A DNA stretch of 64,000 nt from an uncultured Verrucomicrobiae bacterium (GCA_937775205.1 CALKBX010000005.1:124001-188000), one strand, 5' to 3'; shown: positions 8,922 to 17,283, counted from the stretch's first letter. Notes: generated by a model from the sequence alone, not told the origin. A program made the numbers and translations.

Positions 8922-11657
8922 TTATTTCTTAGGCACTTGGTTGATGGTGAGGTAAACCAGTTCATTGAAGGGCTCTGAATCGACCGATTCCAACTTAAGA
9001 TTCATCTCCACTTGGTTCACCGGCTTGATGCCCGGGATTTGCAGGAGCACCGAGTGTCCATCTTTTGCTAATTTCACGCTGCTAATCTCTACAGTATCCT
9101 GGCCAACCTTGCCACTCTTGGGTGAGTATTGCTTGGAGCCGTAGTTTGCAGCCCATTTGTAGTTCCATTGTTTCAGCTGGTAGCTTGCTGGATCCATTGC
9201 GTTCTTAGGAGCGAGCTTGAAATTGAACTTCAATTCAATGCCATTATGCCTGACCTTTGTGTCGGTCAGCAGTCGCGCGGGCTTTCCGGTGTAGCGGAAG
9301 CGGTGGATGTGGCCTTGGGAAAGGCCCTTTCGTCCTCCTCCATTCCAGCCATTTAGGCCGGTGGCATACACCTGTCCATCAGCAGGATTCACACGCGCGC
9401 GGTGGATGCCAGTTAAGGCGTTCAGTTTAAGCCGCACGATGGCAGCCTGACTCTGCCCCTTCACTTCCTGCAACATCATGTAATAGAGCCAGCCCTTGCC
9501 GAAGCTGGTGTGGAGAAGGCGCCCAGAAAGCGGCCCCCAGCGCGGGTCATCCACCCAGAGCTGGCCGCCTGAGGAGTTGTCAAAATTCTGTGGCATCCAG
9601 ATGAGGGGCTGATCGAAGCTCTTGGGCGGCACAACTTTGCGGTGATCGATGCGGCCACCATCAGGAGCCCACAGGCCACCCTTGTGCGTGTGGGTCTGCA
9701 CGTAGCCGTAAAAACCGCCGGGCTTAAGCAGGCTGACCTTGGAGGCAGGCATCCAGCTACCTTGGTTGTCGCTGGCAGTCAATCGGCCATCAGGCAGGAT
9801 TCCCATGCCGTTGGGAGTGCGGAACCCAGTGCAGTAGACCTCGCGCCGCTTGCCATCAGGCGAAACCTTGATCACAGCACCGGGCAAGGCGTGGGAGGTG
9901 TATTGGCCAGCCTTCACGTAATAGAGATTACCAGCCGCATCCTGTTGCAGATCAAAATTAAACGCATGGAAATAAGTGGAGACATCGGTATCGGCGCTGA
10001 AGCTCTCGTAGAAATCCGCTTCGCCATCATTATTGAAATCATGCAGTCGCGTGAGGCGATCCTTGCAGGTGACATACACCTTGCCTTCAATCACCTGCAG
10101 ACCGAATGGCTCATACATGCCGGCAGCAAAGCGCTTCCACCTGAGGTTCGCCAGTGACTTGTCGATGCCAGAGACAATCCATACATCCCCGCCATGGGTA
10201 CACACGGCCATGCGGCCATCAGGGAAAAAGGCGAGGGCTGAAGTGCGGAGCCACACATTGCCGGGAATCTTTCCGGGTAAGGTAAGAGTATCAAGCGTGT
10301 AAGCCTCATCATTTGAACCAATCGCGCCATTGGTGGTGATCACCTCAGGCCAACGTTGTTTACCACCCTTGAGGCGCTGGGCCGGGTCAGGCAATTCATT
10401 CTTCAGCTTCAGAAGCCCAAGGTAACCGGCCAAGGATAAGAGCTGCGCATCGCTCTGGCCGCTGTAGCGGATGACCTGGAAGAGGCGGTCCCGTTTGGAG
10501 GCGGGAATGGTCAGCACCATGCGGTTGCGTTCATCAAAGCTCCACTGCAGGTCATCGGTCTGGCCGAAGGTGGCCGCAGCGGTGAACTGACCAAGGCCCT
10601 GCTTGGCGGGCAAACCGCTCACAATGATTTGGTCAGCAGGACTAGTTGCAGTGTTAACCAGTTTTACCGTCGGGGCCTTGGGATCCAGAAAGCCCTTAAT
10701 CAGGTCCGGCATTTCCAACTGCCCCACACTTAGTTGCAGCGGTTGTGTACCTGCAGCAACGTGCAGGGTATGGACGACGGCCCCGTAGCCCTGCGCCTTG
10801 GCTGGCATCTCCAAAATATCCCGGCCATTGATGGAATAGGAGAGTACAAGGTTATCCTCGTGAAGATAGTGCCCTCGGTATTCCATCCACTTGGCAGGAA
10901 TGGGGCCGCGGGGAAGGAGGTTTTCTTTCGGGTAATTGAAGATGCCTTCATGCGCCCATTGCCAGGACTGCAGGCCGGTAATACGTTCACCCTGAATTTC
11001 CGGCACACCCTCGCCGCGTTCACGATAATGTTGTGTGCTGTGCAAGTTCAGGAACCCCTTACGCCAAAGAGCTGCCTGATCCATGGAGTGCAAGTTGTAG
11101 CTGATGGTGTGGTTCTCTCCCAGCTTCACGGTGAGCACACTGGAAAGTTTACGGCCCAGCTGTGAGGCCAAGGCCGGCCCGAAGTCGCGCTCGACCTTCT
11201 TTGTAGTAGCGACAACGGCATTCACCTTAGGCAAACCCACCAGGTACTGGGGCTTCAGGGCCTGATACTTCGGATGCATCGGCTTCATGAATTTTTCACG
11301 GATGTAATGGATGACATCGTAACGCTCCTGCGGAGTCATCCACGTCTGCGGTCCCATGAGCCCATTGCCCTTGGTGAGGGTCAGGAACATTGAATAGGGG
11401 TCGGTGCCAAATTTGAGTTCGCCCGTGCCAAAGGCGCGCGCAATAGGCAGGGCCGGAGTCTTGCCGTCACTACCGTGGCAGTTGATGCACAAGTTATTGT
11501 AGATGTCCTGACCCTTGGCGAAATTCTTTGGGCCCAGTTGCCTGAGGATCCCAGCATGATCGACTGTGTTGGATACAATCTTTGCCTTTTGAGCCAAAGC
11601 TAGGTTGGCAAAAATAGTAAGACTGAAAATCGCGGTAACGATGGGAATGAGTTTCAT
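8922..11657 (-). CDS. Large secreted c-type cytochrome with DUF6797 and beta-propeller
   Basis: About 911 residues from MKLIPIVTAIFSLTIF, a signal peptide; an in-frame ATG six codons upstream is less likely. A cytochrome domain with CINCHGSDGK follows at about residue 60. Then comes a DUF6797-like segment (ERDFGPALASQL, MDQAALWRKGFL) and a propeller resembling glucose/sorbosone dehydrogenases (FFPDGRMAVCTHGGDVW, TGFRTPNGMGILPDG). The last 150 residues look like a beta-sandwich. The combination is typical of PVC periplasmic dehydrogenases that pass electrons to an attached haem; the sugar or other substrate is unknown. The gene stands alone with its own terminator. Confidence 0.82.
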   Translation of the reverse strand: MKLIPIVTAIFSLTIFANLALAQKAKIVSNTVDHAGILRQLGPKNFAKGQDIYNNLCINCHGSDGKTPALPIARAFGTGELKFGTDPYSMFLTLTKGNGLMGPQTWMTPQERYDVIHYIREKFMKPMHPKYQALKPQYLVGLPKVNAVVATTKKVERDFGPALASQLGRKLSSVLTVKLGENHTISYNLHSMDQAALWRKGFLNLHSTQHYRERGEGVPEIQGERITGLQSWQWAHEGIFNYPKENLLPRGPIPAKWMEYRGHYLHEDNLVLSYSINGRDILEMPAKAQGYGAVVHTLHVAAGTQPLQLSVGQLEMPDLIKGFLDPKAPTVKLVNTATSPADQIIVSGLPAKQGLGQFTAAATFGQTDDLQWSFDERNRMVLTIPASKRDRLFQVIRYSGQSDAQLLSLAGYLGLLKLKNELPDPAQRLKGGKQRWPEVITTNGAIGSNDEAYTLDTLTLPGKIPGNVWLRTSALAFFPDGRMAVCTHGGDVWIVSGIDKSLANLRWKRFAAGMYEPFGLQVIEGKVYVTCKDRLTRLHDFNNDGEADFYESFSADTDVSTYFHAFNFDLQQDAAGNLYYVKAGQYTSHALPGAVIKVSPDGKRREVYCTGFRTPNGMGILPDGRLTASDNQGSWMPASKVSLLKPGGFYGYVQTHTHKGGLWAPDGGRIDHRKVVPPKSFDQPLIWMPQNFDNSSGGQLWVDDPRWGPLSGRLLHTSFGKGWLYYMMLQEVKGQSQAAIVRLKLNALTGIHRARVNPADGQVYATGLNGWNGGGRKGLSQGHIHRFRYTGKPARLLTDTKVRHNGIELKFNFKLAPKNAMDPASYQLKQWNYKWAANYGSKQYSPKSGKVGQDTVEISSVKLAKDGHSVLLQIPGIKPVNQVEMNLKLESVDSEPFNELVYLTINQVPKK

Positions 11658-11808
11658 TGCGGCGGAGAATATCACTAAGGAGGCGAGCTGCCTATTGTAA
11701 ATCGGCTGGCAATTTTATAGTGAGCCGGTTCATCGAATCCGTTTTTTGAATAAAACAGGGAAAAAGACCCACTTTTTGATTATAATCGACTTTTGAGTCC
11801 TATGGCAT

Positions 11809-11997
11809 GGGCGTGGAGGCATTGTGCACATCTCTCGTGCCGTTCGTCACGAGAGGGGGGATGGAGTGCATTTGCGGCGTGCAGTACGTCACGAGCGGGG
11901 TGGCATTGTACATATCTGATGTGGCATGCGGCACAAACAGGGTGGCGAAGTGCAGCAGTCTCGTGGAGCAATGCAGATCATTCATGTAGCATGGAGG
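11809..11997. repeat. Degenerate tandem array, nine units of 21 bp
   Basis: Nine consecutive 21-base units run without gaps. Each has about six variable bases and a 15-base core. G at unit position 10 is present in 9 of 9 units, G at position 8 in 8 of 9, and C and A at positions 19 and 20 in 8 of 9. Units 2, 4 and 6 contain a perfect GTG-N8-CAC inverted repeat, and others differ by one or two bases. Because 21 is a multiple of three, open frames appear on both strands; I regard these as by-products. A TATAAT hexamer lies at 11781-11786. Confidence 0.8.
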
Positions 11998-12052
11998 ACG
12001 TCGAAAGGATTTGCCTGCTCAACGCTTACAATCCACGACATCAAGCGATACT

Positions 12053-12106
12053 AATTCCAAAATCAACCGGGCGGTGTGGATGGATATCCCCGTGGCGAAT
12101 CTCGAT
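12053..12106 (+). pseudogene. Remnant of a VOC (glyoxalase) family gene start
   Basis: Reading on the plus strand, residues INRAVWMDIPVANLDR match the first beta strand of VOC/glyoxalase-bleomycin-resistance proteins. Homology stops abruptly after the DR, and no further VOC motif follows. The rest of the gene seems deleted. Confidence 0.4.
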
Positions 12107-12199
12107 CGTCCATTCGGGTTTGTCGATCAGTTCCCACGTACTATTGAAACAATACGCGGAGAAAAATTGATGGGCTTTGTCGGAATCGAAGTCGGGCAT
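12104..12199 (-). pseudogene. Remnant of a small hypothetical gene start
   Basis: A minus-strand ATG frame from 12199 begins MPDFDSDKAHQFFSAYCFN and continues STWELIDKPEWT. The 'FN.TWELIDKP' signature is one I associate with a widespread small hypothetical protein family of about 100 or more residues. Homology ends where the opposite-strand VOC remnant begins; the open frame itself continues to 12041. Confidence 0.35.
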
Positions 12200-12213
12200 G
12201 GCGTGCCCGTTGG

Positions 12214-12843
12214 TTAGTTTGTCTCGGGTGCGTTTTTAAGAAAATCCACTTGGCCCGTTTCGATGGAGTATTCGGCACCTACGATTTGGAGGTCGTGATT
12301 TTGTACGAGGTTTTCGAGGATGGCGGAGCCGTGGCGGAGTTGGTCGACGGAGGCGCGGACATTGGCGAGCATGGCGTCGTGTAGCAATTCGTCGTGATCA
12401 CGGTCACTTTTGTTGGCAAAGAGTGGCTCTACGGAGGGTCGGATACGGTCGACAATGGAGGCGAGATTGGGCGAGTGGATTTCGTTAGGAGTTTCGAGTT
12501 GCTCGACCGTGGCCTCGATGGCCCCACAGTTGGAATGGCCGAGCACGACGACCAGCCGCGTGCCGTAGCGTTCGGCGGCAAATTCGATGCTGCCCACTTG
12601 CGAGGGCGCCACGATGTTGCCGGCCACGCGGATGACAAAGAGGTCGCCGAGACCGTGGTCGAAGACAATTTCCAACGGCACGCGGGCATCGGAGCAGCCG
12701 AGCACGATGGCAAAGGGCTCGTGGCCTTTCATCACTTCGGTGCGGCGCTCGCGGTTGGTGAGGTCTTTCACCACGCGCCCGCCGTTGACGAATCGTTGAT
12801 TGCCTTCCTTGAGTTGCTGAAGTGCTTCGGTGGCGGTAATCAT
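12214..12843 (-). CDS. Beta-class carbonic anhydrase
   Basis: A 209-residue beta carbonic anhydrase, interconverting CO2 and bicarbonate in the cytoplasm. Zinc ligands are visible as Cys and Asp in LGCSDARVP, and His and Cys in VVLGHSNCGA. The family's RVAGN motif is present as well. The length is usual for the family and no signal peptide is seen. The gene lies upstream of nothing obviously linked in function, apart from the deletion scar just beyond its 3' end. Confidence 0.93.
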   Translation of the reverse strand: MITATEALQQLKEGNQRFVNGGRVVKDLTNRERRTEVMKGHEPFAIVLGCSDARVPLEIVFDHGLGDLFVIRVAGNIVAPSQVGSIEFAAERYGTRLVVVLGHSNCGAIEATVEQLETPNEIHSPNLASIVDRIRPSVEPLFANKSDRDHDELLHDAMLANVRASVDQLRHGSAILENLVQNHDLQIVGAEYSIETGQVDFLKNAPETN

Positions 12844-12904
12844 TTTCGGCGGGGAGCCTAACCCGTCGCGGCCCGCGCGTAAAGCCGTGGCTGTTCGCAG
12901 CGTG

Positions 12905-13354
12905 TCATGCCTCTAGCGCTTCGCATTTGCGCTTGAGGTTTTCTAGTTCCTTACGCGCGGCTTCGCAGCCGCCTTTTTTCATCAGCCAACCGAACAGGAA
13001 AAAGAACACTTTCAGAAAACCCTTCGGCGTGACATCTGAATTCTGCGTTACGCGCGTGCGGCCTTCGTCCAGCGATTCAAATGTGTACGCCGCCTCAATA
13101 TCAAACGAATCGCCAACCAGCACCACCGTGCTCGCGGTGGGCGGCTCGTAATGCGTCACCTCGCCAGGGAACTCCATGCGCCGCCCGCGTTCTTCCGTCA
13201 CCGTGCAAAATTTCGTGCCCAAACCACCGTCGTTCTTCTCCTCAATCATCACGTCCTCGACGACACAGGAGCTCCACTCGGCGACGTTTTTATTAGTGTA
13301 ATCAAAAACCGCCTCAATCGGCTTATCAATTTCAACGGCACAGGAAGATTGCAT
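12905..13354 (-). CDS. SRPBCC (START-like) family protein
   Basis: A 149-residue protein starting at MQSSCAVEIDKPIEAVFDY, the typical first strand of the polyketide-cyclase/START-like fold. An upstream in-frame alternative would add 21 residues reading through a hairpin repeat and is disfavoured. The C-terminal helix begins near LFGWLMKKGG. Such proteins bind hydrophobic small molecules or act as cyclases; the ligand cannot be predicted. It is a separate unit between carbonic anhydrase and the helicase, both on the same strand. Confidence 0.8.
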   Translation of the reverse strand: MQSSCAVEIDKPIEAVFDYTNKNVAEWSSCVVEDVMIEEKNDGGLGTKFCTVTEERGRRMEFPGEVTHYEPPTASTVVLVGDSFDIEAAYTFESLDEGRTRVTQNSDVTPKGFLKVFFFLFGWLMKKGGCEAARKELENLKRKCEALEA

Positions 13355-13407
13355 AACGCCGGAAGTATCCGGCGACGATGCAAGTTTGGCAACCCTTCGT
13401 AATGTAG

Positions 13408-13426
13408 CCCGGCCCAACGGGCCGGG
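13408..13426. repeat. Short perfect hairpin between helicase and SRPBCC genes
   Basis: An 8-bp perfect inverted repeat (CCCGGCCC / GGGCCGGG) with a 3-base loop lies just downstream of the minus-strand helicase stop. No T-run follows on either strand, so it is not a classic terminator. It resembles other hairpin elements in this window. Confidence 0.6.
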
Positions 13427-13435
13427 ACAATTGCG

Positions 13436-14959
13436 CTAACGCTGAAACCGGCTGCGGCCTCGGCTGTTTTGATGGCTGTTGCGTCCGCGCGATTGCGGGC
13501 GTCCGCCTCGGCTATGGCCACCGCCACCGCCGCTACGACCACCACCGCCACCACCACCACCGCCACGGCCACGACCGAAGTTTTTCGGCGCGGGTTGGCT
13601 AGAGTGAAAGGCGCGTTCGCAGTGAAATGGATGTTCCATCTCGGCGGGCACGGGTTGGTCGAGCAGGCGCTCGATGCTGCGCAGCAAAGCGCGGTCTTCG
13701 GCGCTGCAGAATGAAATCGCGTTGCCGTCGTTGCCCGCGCGGGCGGTGCGGCCGATGCGGTGCACGTAGGTTTCCGCTTCCATCGGGAGGTCGTAATTAA
13801 TCACGTGCGTGATGTCGTCGACATCGAGTCCGCGTGCGGCGACGTCTGTGGCAACGAGCACTTGATAGCGGCCGCGTTTGAAGCCATCCAGCGCGCGTGT
13901 GCGGGCGGCTTGTGTTTTGTTGCCGTGAATGGCCGTGCAGTGGATGCCGGCCTTCTCCAAGGTTTCCGCCACGCGATTAGCTTGATGCTTCATCTGCGTG
14001 AAAATCAGCGCCTTGCCAACGGGGAATTTTTCAAACAACGCAACCAATAGCGCGTCCTTGTCTTTTTGGCCGACGAACAACACTTTTTGTTCGATGCTTT
14101 CCACCGCCGGTTTGTCCGGCGTGATGGCGACGCGCACGGGGTCGGTCACCATTGTGTGGGCGAGCTGCACCATCTTGGGCGTCATGGTGGCGGAGAAAAA
14201 CAGCGTCTGCCGTTCCGCCGGCAGTTTACCGATCACGCGCTGGATGTCGGGGATGAAGCCCATATCGAGCATCCGATCCACTTCATCGAGCACGAAAACT
14301 TCCACCTCGTGCAATTTGATGTGGCCTTGTTGCATCAGGTCAAGCAAGCGGCCCGGCGTGGCGACAAGAATATCGACCCCGCGTTTGAGCGCGTTGACTT
14401 GGCGGTATTGATTCACACCGCCAAAGATGACCGTGTGGTTGAGGCGCAAAAAACGACCGTATGTTTTCAGGCTGTCACCAATCTGCGCGGCGAGTTCGCG
14501 TGTGGGCGCAAGGATAAGAGCGCGCGGGCAACCCTTGTTGGGTCGACGCGGTTCGCTGGCGAGCTGTTGCAGCAGCGGCAGCGTGAAGGCCGCCGTTTTG
14601 CCGGTGCCCGTTTGCGCGCTGCCGAGCAAGTCGCGCCCATCAAGCAAATGCGGAATGCACTCAGCCTGAATCGGCGTGGGGTCGCTATAACCCTGCGCGG
14701 CGACCGCCTTTTGCAGCTCCGGCACCAAAGTACCAAACGCCCCGCGCGGCCGGCCGGTGTACTCCGGCTTTTGCTTTTGCGGTCCGGGTTGAAATTGGGA
14801 ATCGGACTGAGAACGCGCTTCGTTTTCAAAGCGGGGTTCGCGGGATTCATTCCGCGAGTTGGAATTCCCGTTATTCCGAGAATTCTGCGATTTTCCATTG
14901 GAGGATTTAGAGACACTACGTCCCTTGCGCGCGCGAGGCGCGTATTCGTTTACTTTCAT
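13436..14959 (-). CDS. rhlE: DEAD-box RNA helicase, RhlE-like
   Basis: A 507-residue DEAD-box ATPase. The Q motif region reads [14 protein letters not shown]; motif I is AQTGTGKT, motif II DEVD, motif III SAT, and motif [12 protein letters not shown]. The N-terminal 80 residues are rich in Ser, Asn and Arg, and the last 60 residues are a Gly/Arg-rich tail, both likely disordered RNA-binding extensions. The DEAD motif reads DEVD here, a mild variant. RhlE-type helicases remodel RNA in ribosome assembly and mRNA decay. A cold-shock protein gene lies within 2.2 kb but is not in the same operon. Confidence 0.92.
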   Translation of the reverse strand: MKVNEYAPRARKGRSVSKSSNGKSQNSRNNGNSNSRNESREPRFENEARSQSDSQFQPGPQKQKPEYTGRPRGAFGTLVPELQKAVAAQGYSDPTPIQAECIPHLLDGRDLLGSAQTGTGKTAAFTLPLLQQLASEPRRPNKGCPRALILAPTRELAAQIGDSLKTYGRFLRLNHTVIFGGVNQYRQVNALKRGVDILVATPGRLLDLMQQGHIKLHEVEVFVLDEVDRMLDMGFIPDIQRVIGKLPAERQTLFFSATMTPKMVQLAHTMVTDPVRVAITPDKPAVESIEQKVLFVGQKDKDALLVALFEKFPVGKALIFTQMKHQANRVAETLEKAGIHCTAIHGNKTQAARTRALDGFKRGRYQVLVATDVAARGLDVDDITHVINYDLPMEAETYVHRIGRTARAGNDGNAISFCSAEDRALLRSIERLLDQPVPAEMEHPFHCERAFHSSQPAPKNFGRGRGGGGGGGGGRSGGGGGHSRGGRPQSRGRNSHQNSRGRSRFQR

Positions 14960-15244
14960 TATTTTCCTGGTCCGGCGTGTTATAAACTCTCTACCCGCCG
15001 GACGCGTGGAAAAGAACGAGCCGAATGTTTCGGCGACTAACTCAGTTAAAAGGCCAAACCGAACAGCAGGCCTTTAACCCGAATCGGAATGTATTCGCAA
15101 TCTACAGACAGAACCGCCTGCGCGAAAACCTCGTGAGCGGCGGTGTTTACAGGAATCTGACTTTTGAAACAAGAAAAAAATTCCAAAAGTTCAATAAACA
15201 CGGTATTTGCGCGACTTGGACAAGTGGAGCTCTATACTGTTGCC

Positions 15245-16378
15245 ATGCAATTGCAAACCAATCGTAGGAAATTTTTGGGTGCATTGACGGCGGGGGCGAT
15301 TGCGGGACCGTTGCTTTCGGCTCGGCCGAATGTGGTTGGGGCGATTGATTCGCACTTTACGCCGCCGGCGGAGTGGCGGGGGAAGTTGGGGGCGTTTCGG
15401 TCGCTGTTGGTTTTTAAGGATGGGGCGCGGGTGAAGTCGCCGGCGGAGTGGGCGCGGCGGCGGTTGGAGATTCGTGAGGATTGGATGCGGTTGCTGGGGG
15501 CTTGGCCGGAGTTGATTGCGGAGCCGAAGGTGGAGGTTTTGGAATCAAAACGGCGGGAGAATTTTCAGCAACTCAAGGTGAGGTTTAAGTGGACGCCGGT
15601 TGAATCCACGACCGGCTATTTGCTTATCCCCGAGGGCAAAGGCAAACGGCCGGCGGTGGTAACGGTTTTTTATGAACCGGAAACGGCGATTGGGCTCGGC
15701 AAAAATCCGCATCGGGATTTCGCGCTGCAACTGGCGCGGCGCGGGTTTGTCGCGCTTTCCATCGGCACTACGGAGACGACGAACAACGGCACTTACGCCA
15801 CCTATTTTCCATCGATAAAAAACGCCACTGTGCAGCCGCTCTCGATGCTCGGCTGCGTGGCGGCCAATGCGTGGCACGTCCTCGCACAACGACCGGAGGT
15901 GGACAGTACTCGCATCGGTATCGTCGGCCATTCGTACGGCGGCAAGTGGGCGATGTTCGCCTCGTGTTTGTTTGACAAATTTGCCTGCGCCGCGTGGTCT
16001 GATCCCGGCATCGTTTTCGACACGCGCCCGAGCGTGAATTACTGGGAACCGTGGTACCTCGGTTATCACCCCAAGCCGTGGCGCAAACGCGGCGTGCCCA
16101 CCGCCGCCAATCCCGCCCGCGGGGTTTACCCCAAGCTCCTCGCCGCTAAGCGCGACCTTCACGAACTGCACGCGCTAATGGCTCCGCGACCGTTCCTCGT
16201 CAGCGGCGGCTCCGAGGATGGCCCACATCGTTGGGAAGCACTCAATCACACGATCGCCGTCAACGATTTGCTCGGCGTCAAAAACCGTGTGGCGATGACT
16301 AATCGTCCCGCCCATTCGCCGAACGAAAAAAGCAACGCGGTGATTTGCGATTTCTTTGAGCGGTTTTTGAAGGGGTGA
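15245..16378 (+). CDS. Exported alpha/beta hydrolase (Abhydrolase_7-like)
   Basis: A 377-residue hydrolase. I placed the start at ATG 15245 because a Tat-like leader (NRRKFLGALTAGAIAG) begins seven residues later. The upstream extension of the frame has no homology. The nucleophile elbow is GHSYGGKW, an oxyanion-type region reads AVVTVFYEPETAIG, and PFLVSGGSEDGPHRW holds the likely catalytic Asp with a late His (AHSPNEKSN). The family includes dienelactone-hydrolase and acetylxylan-esterase-like enzymes common in PVC bacteria. A periplasmic esterase role on plant or algal polysaccharide is plausible but unproven. Confidence 0.83.
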   Translation: MQLQTNRRKFLGALTAGAIAGPLLSARPNVVGAIDSHFTPPAEWRGKLGAFRSLLVFKDGARVKSPAEWARRRLEIREDWMRLLGAWPELIAEPKVEVLESKRRENFQQLKVRFKWTPVESTTGYLLIPEGKGKRPAVVTVFYEPETAIGLGKNPHRDFALQLARRGFVALSIGTTETTNNGTYATYFPSIKNATVQPLSMLGCVAANAWHVLAQRPEVDSTRIGIVGHSYGGKWAMFASCLFDKFACAAWSDPGIVFDTRPSVNYWEPWYLGYHPKPWRKRGVPTAANPARGVYPKLLAAKRDLHELHALMAPRPFLVSGGSEDGPHRWEALNHTIAVNDLLGVKNRVAMTNRPAHSPNEKSNAVICDFFERFLKG

Positions 16379-16390
16379 TTTTGGATGTTC

Positions 16391-16460
16391 GGACTCGCAA
16401 GCTCGTCCCTCCAATGCAACTGTAGCCGTGTCTTCGATGGAGGGACGAGCTTGCGAGTCC
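16391..16460. repeat. Inverted repeat with 23-bp perfect arms
   Basis: The arms at 16391-16413 and 16438-16460 are exact reverse complements, separated by 24 bases. The element lies between the hydrolase stop and the selenoprotein-like gene. It has no transposase and no T-run. It looks like a small mobile or REP-type hairpin element. Confidence 0.85.
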
Positions 16461-16480
16461 AAAATGAATTTTTGAGATGA

Positions 16481-16873
16481 ATGCCTTTAAGGACATCGCC
16501 ACCTGCACCTTTTGCTCTTTGGTTGGTTGCGTGCACCACGGCGCAGGGGCCGGTGGGGACGGACGCCATTGTGGTGCTGAAATCCGGCAGTTGACCTAAT
16601 GGGGCGCGTGCGGTCGCACGTTTGCGGGAGGTTTTGGCGGAGCACAAGATTTCGCTATCCATTCGTATTCAGGATATTACCATCGAAGAAGAGGCGGTGC
16701 GGCATCGTTATCTTGGCAGCCCTTCCATTCGGATTCACGGGCTGGACATCGATCCGGAAGCGCGCGCCTTCGACGACTACGGCCTCGGCTGACGCCGCTA
16801 TCCGGACGCCGGCGGCGTACCGACCAAAGCCATGATGCTCGAAGCCCTGCGCGAGGCGGAGTTGATTGATTGA
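16481..16873 (+). CDS. Putative selenoprotein, thioredoxin-fold, two in-frame TGA
   Basis: This frame runs from ATG 16481 to a TGA stop at 16871-16873, interrupted only by TGA at 16592-16594 and 16790-16792. Read as selenocysteine it gives 130 residues with Sec38 and Sec104. Sec38 sits in IVVLKSGS-U-PNGARA, where relatives I know have a Cys after the first beta strand ('..FDGCPN..'). Sec104 sits in DYGLG-U-RRY, where relatives have 'DYGLxCRxY'. The cis-proline loop YLGSPSIRIHG is intact. A lipobox-like LVAC precedes residue 20, so it may be a lipoprotein; a GTG at 16553 would start without it. A SECIS-like hairpin follows the first TGA. The alternative is a pseudogene with two nonsense mutations. 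No selA, selB or selC lies in the window. Confidence 0.7.
16607..16620 (+). promoter_or_regulatory. Candidate bacterial SECIS hairpin with GGUC apical loop
   Basis: Five perfect base pairs (CGUGC / GCACG) close a four-base loop GGUC at 16612-16615. The loop begins 17 bases after the TGA at 16592-16594. E. coli fdhF SECIS also has a GGUC loop recognised by SelB, at nearly the same distance. The element is within the coding frame, as bacterial SECIS elements are. The bulged U of fdhF is not obvious here. Confidence 0.6.
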
Positions 16874-16882
16874 AGTTTAATG

Positions 16883-16941
16883 AACACAGATATTCACGAT
16901 GCACAGGATGATGAATCCTGAATATCCTGCCCATCTGTGTT
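16883..16941. repeat. AACACAGAT-type hairpin repeat, copy 1
   Basis: A 59-base element with ends AACACAGAT and ATCTGTGTT and an internal palindromic AGGAT...ATCCT section. It starts 9 bases after the selenoprotein-like gene. Related copies lie at 18206-18263 and 19401-19459. Confidence 0.8.
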
Positions 16942-17015
16942 AAAGCAATCCTCTGAAAATCCGTTGGGCGAACATTGATTCTCGCTGAACCGATTGAGGG
17001 TGTTTAACCCAAAGC

Positions 17016-17063
17016 TCCGCCTGCAGGGGTGTCCTCAAATAGTGGGAGTCGCCCCTAGGCGGG
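17016..17063. repeat. Imperfect inverted repeat downstream of the cold-shock gene
   Basis: The segments at 17016-17031 and 17050-17063 can pair with gaps (CGCCT...AGGGG against CCCCT...AGGCG). It is 25 bases past the cold-shock stop. No T-run follows. It may be a transcript-end structure or a decayed repeat. Confidence 0.35.
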
Positions 17064-17088
17064 TTGGAGTTGTTGAGCGGGGCGAAGG

Positions 17089-17283
17089 TTAGACAACCTT
17101 CACGCCGGAAGCCTGCGGGCCTTTACGGCCTTCGGTTTCCTCAAACTCAACGGCATCACCTTCCTGAAGTTGGCCGCCATCCACCTCGTTGATGTGGACG
17201 AACAAATCTTTGCCGCCGTCATCGGGTTGGATGAAACCGAAACCTTTTTGGTCGAAGAACCGAGCTACTTTTCCTGTTGGCAT
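17089..17283 (-). CDS. Cold-shock domain protein (CspA family)
   Basis: A 64-residue single cold-shock domain: [16 protein letters not shown] includes RNP1 (KGFGFI), and DLFVHINEV includes RNP2 (FVHI). The length is standard. It binds single-stranded nucleic acid and acts as an RNA chaperone. It stands as a single gene. Confidence 0.95.
   Translation of the reverse strand: MPTGKVARFFDQKGFGFIQPDDGGKDLFVHINEVDGGQLQEGDAVEFEETEGRKGPQASGVKVV

Noticed and set aside
11809-11997. Array considered as a CRISPR
   Set aside because: Units are 21 bases without spacers of 30 or more, the repeat core is degenerate, and no cas gene is present.
11793-12170. Open frames on both strands over the 21-bp array, up to 125 codons
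   Set aside because: The period is a multiple of three and lacks stop codons, which opens several frames at once. The translations are low-complexity heptads with no family match, so I treat them as a by-product of the repeat.
16599-16835. 78-codon plus-strand frame starting at ATG 16599
   Set aside because: It overlaps the selenoprotein-like frame in another register and reads as an Arg-rich sequence without homology.
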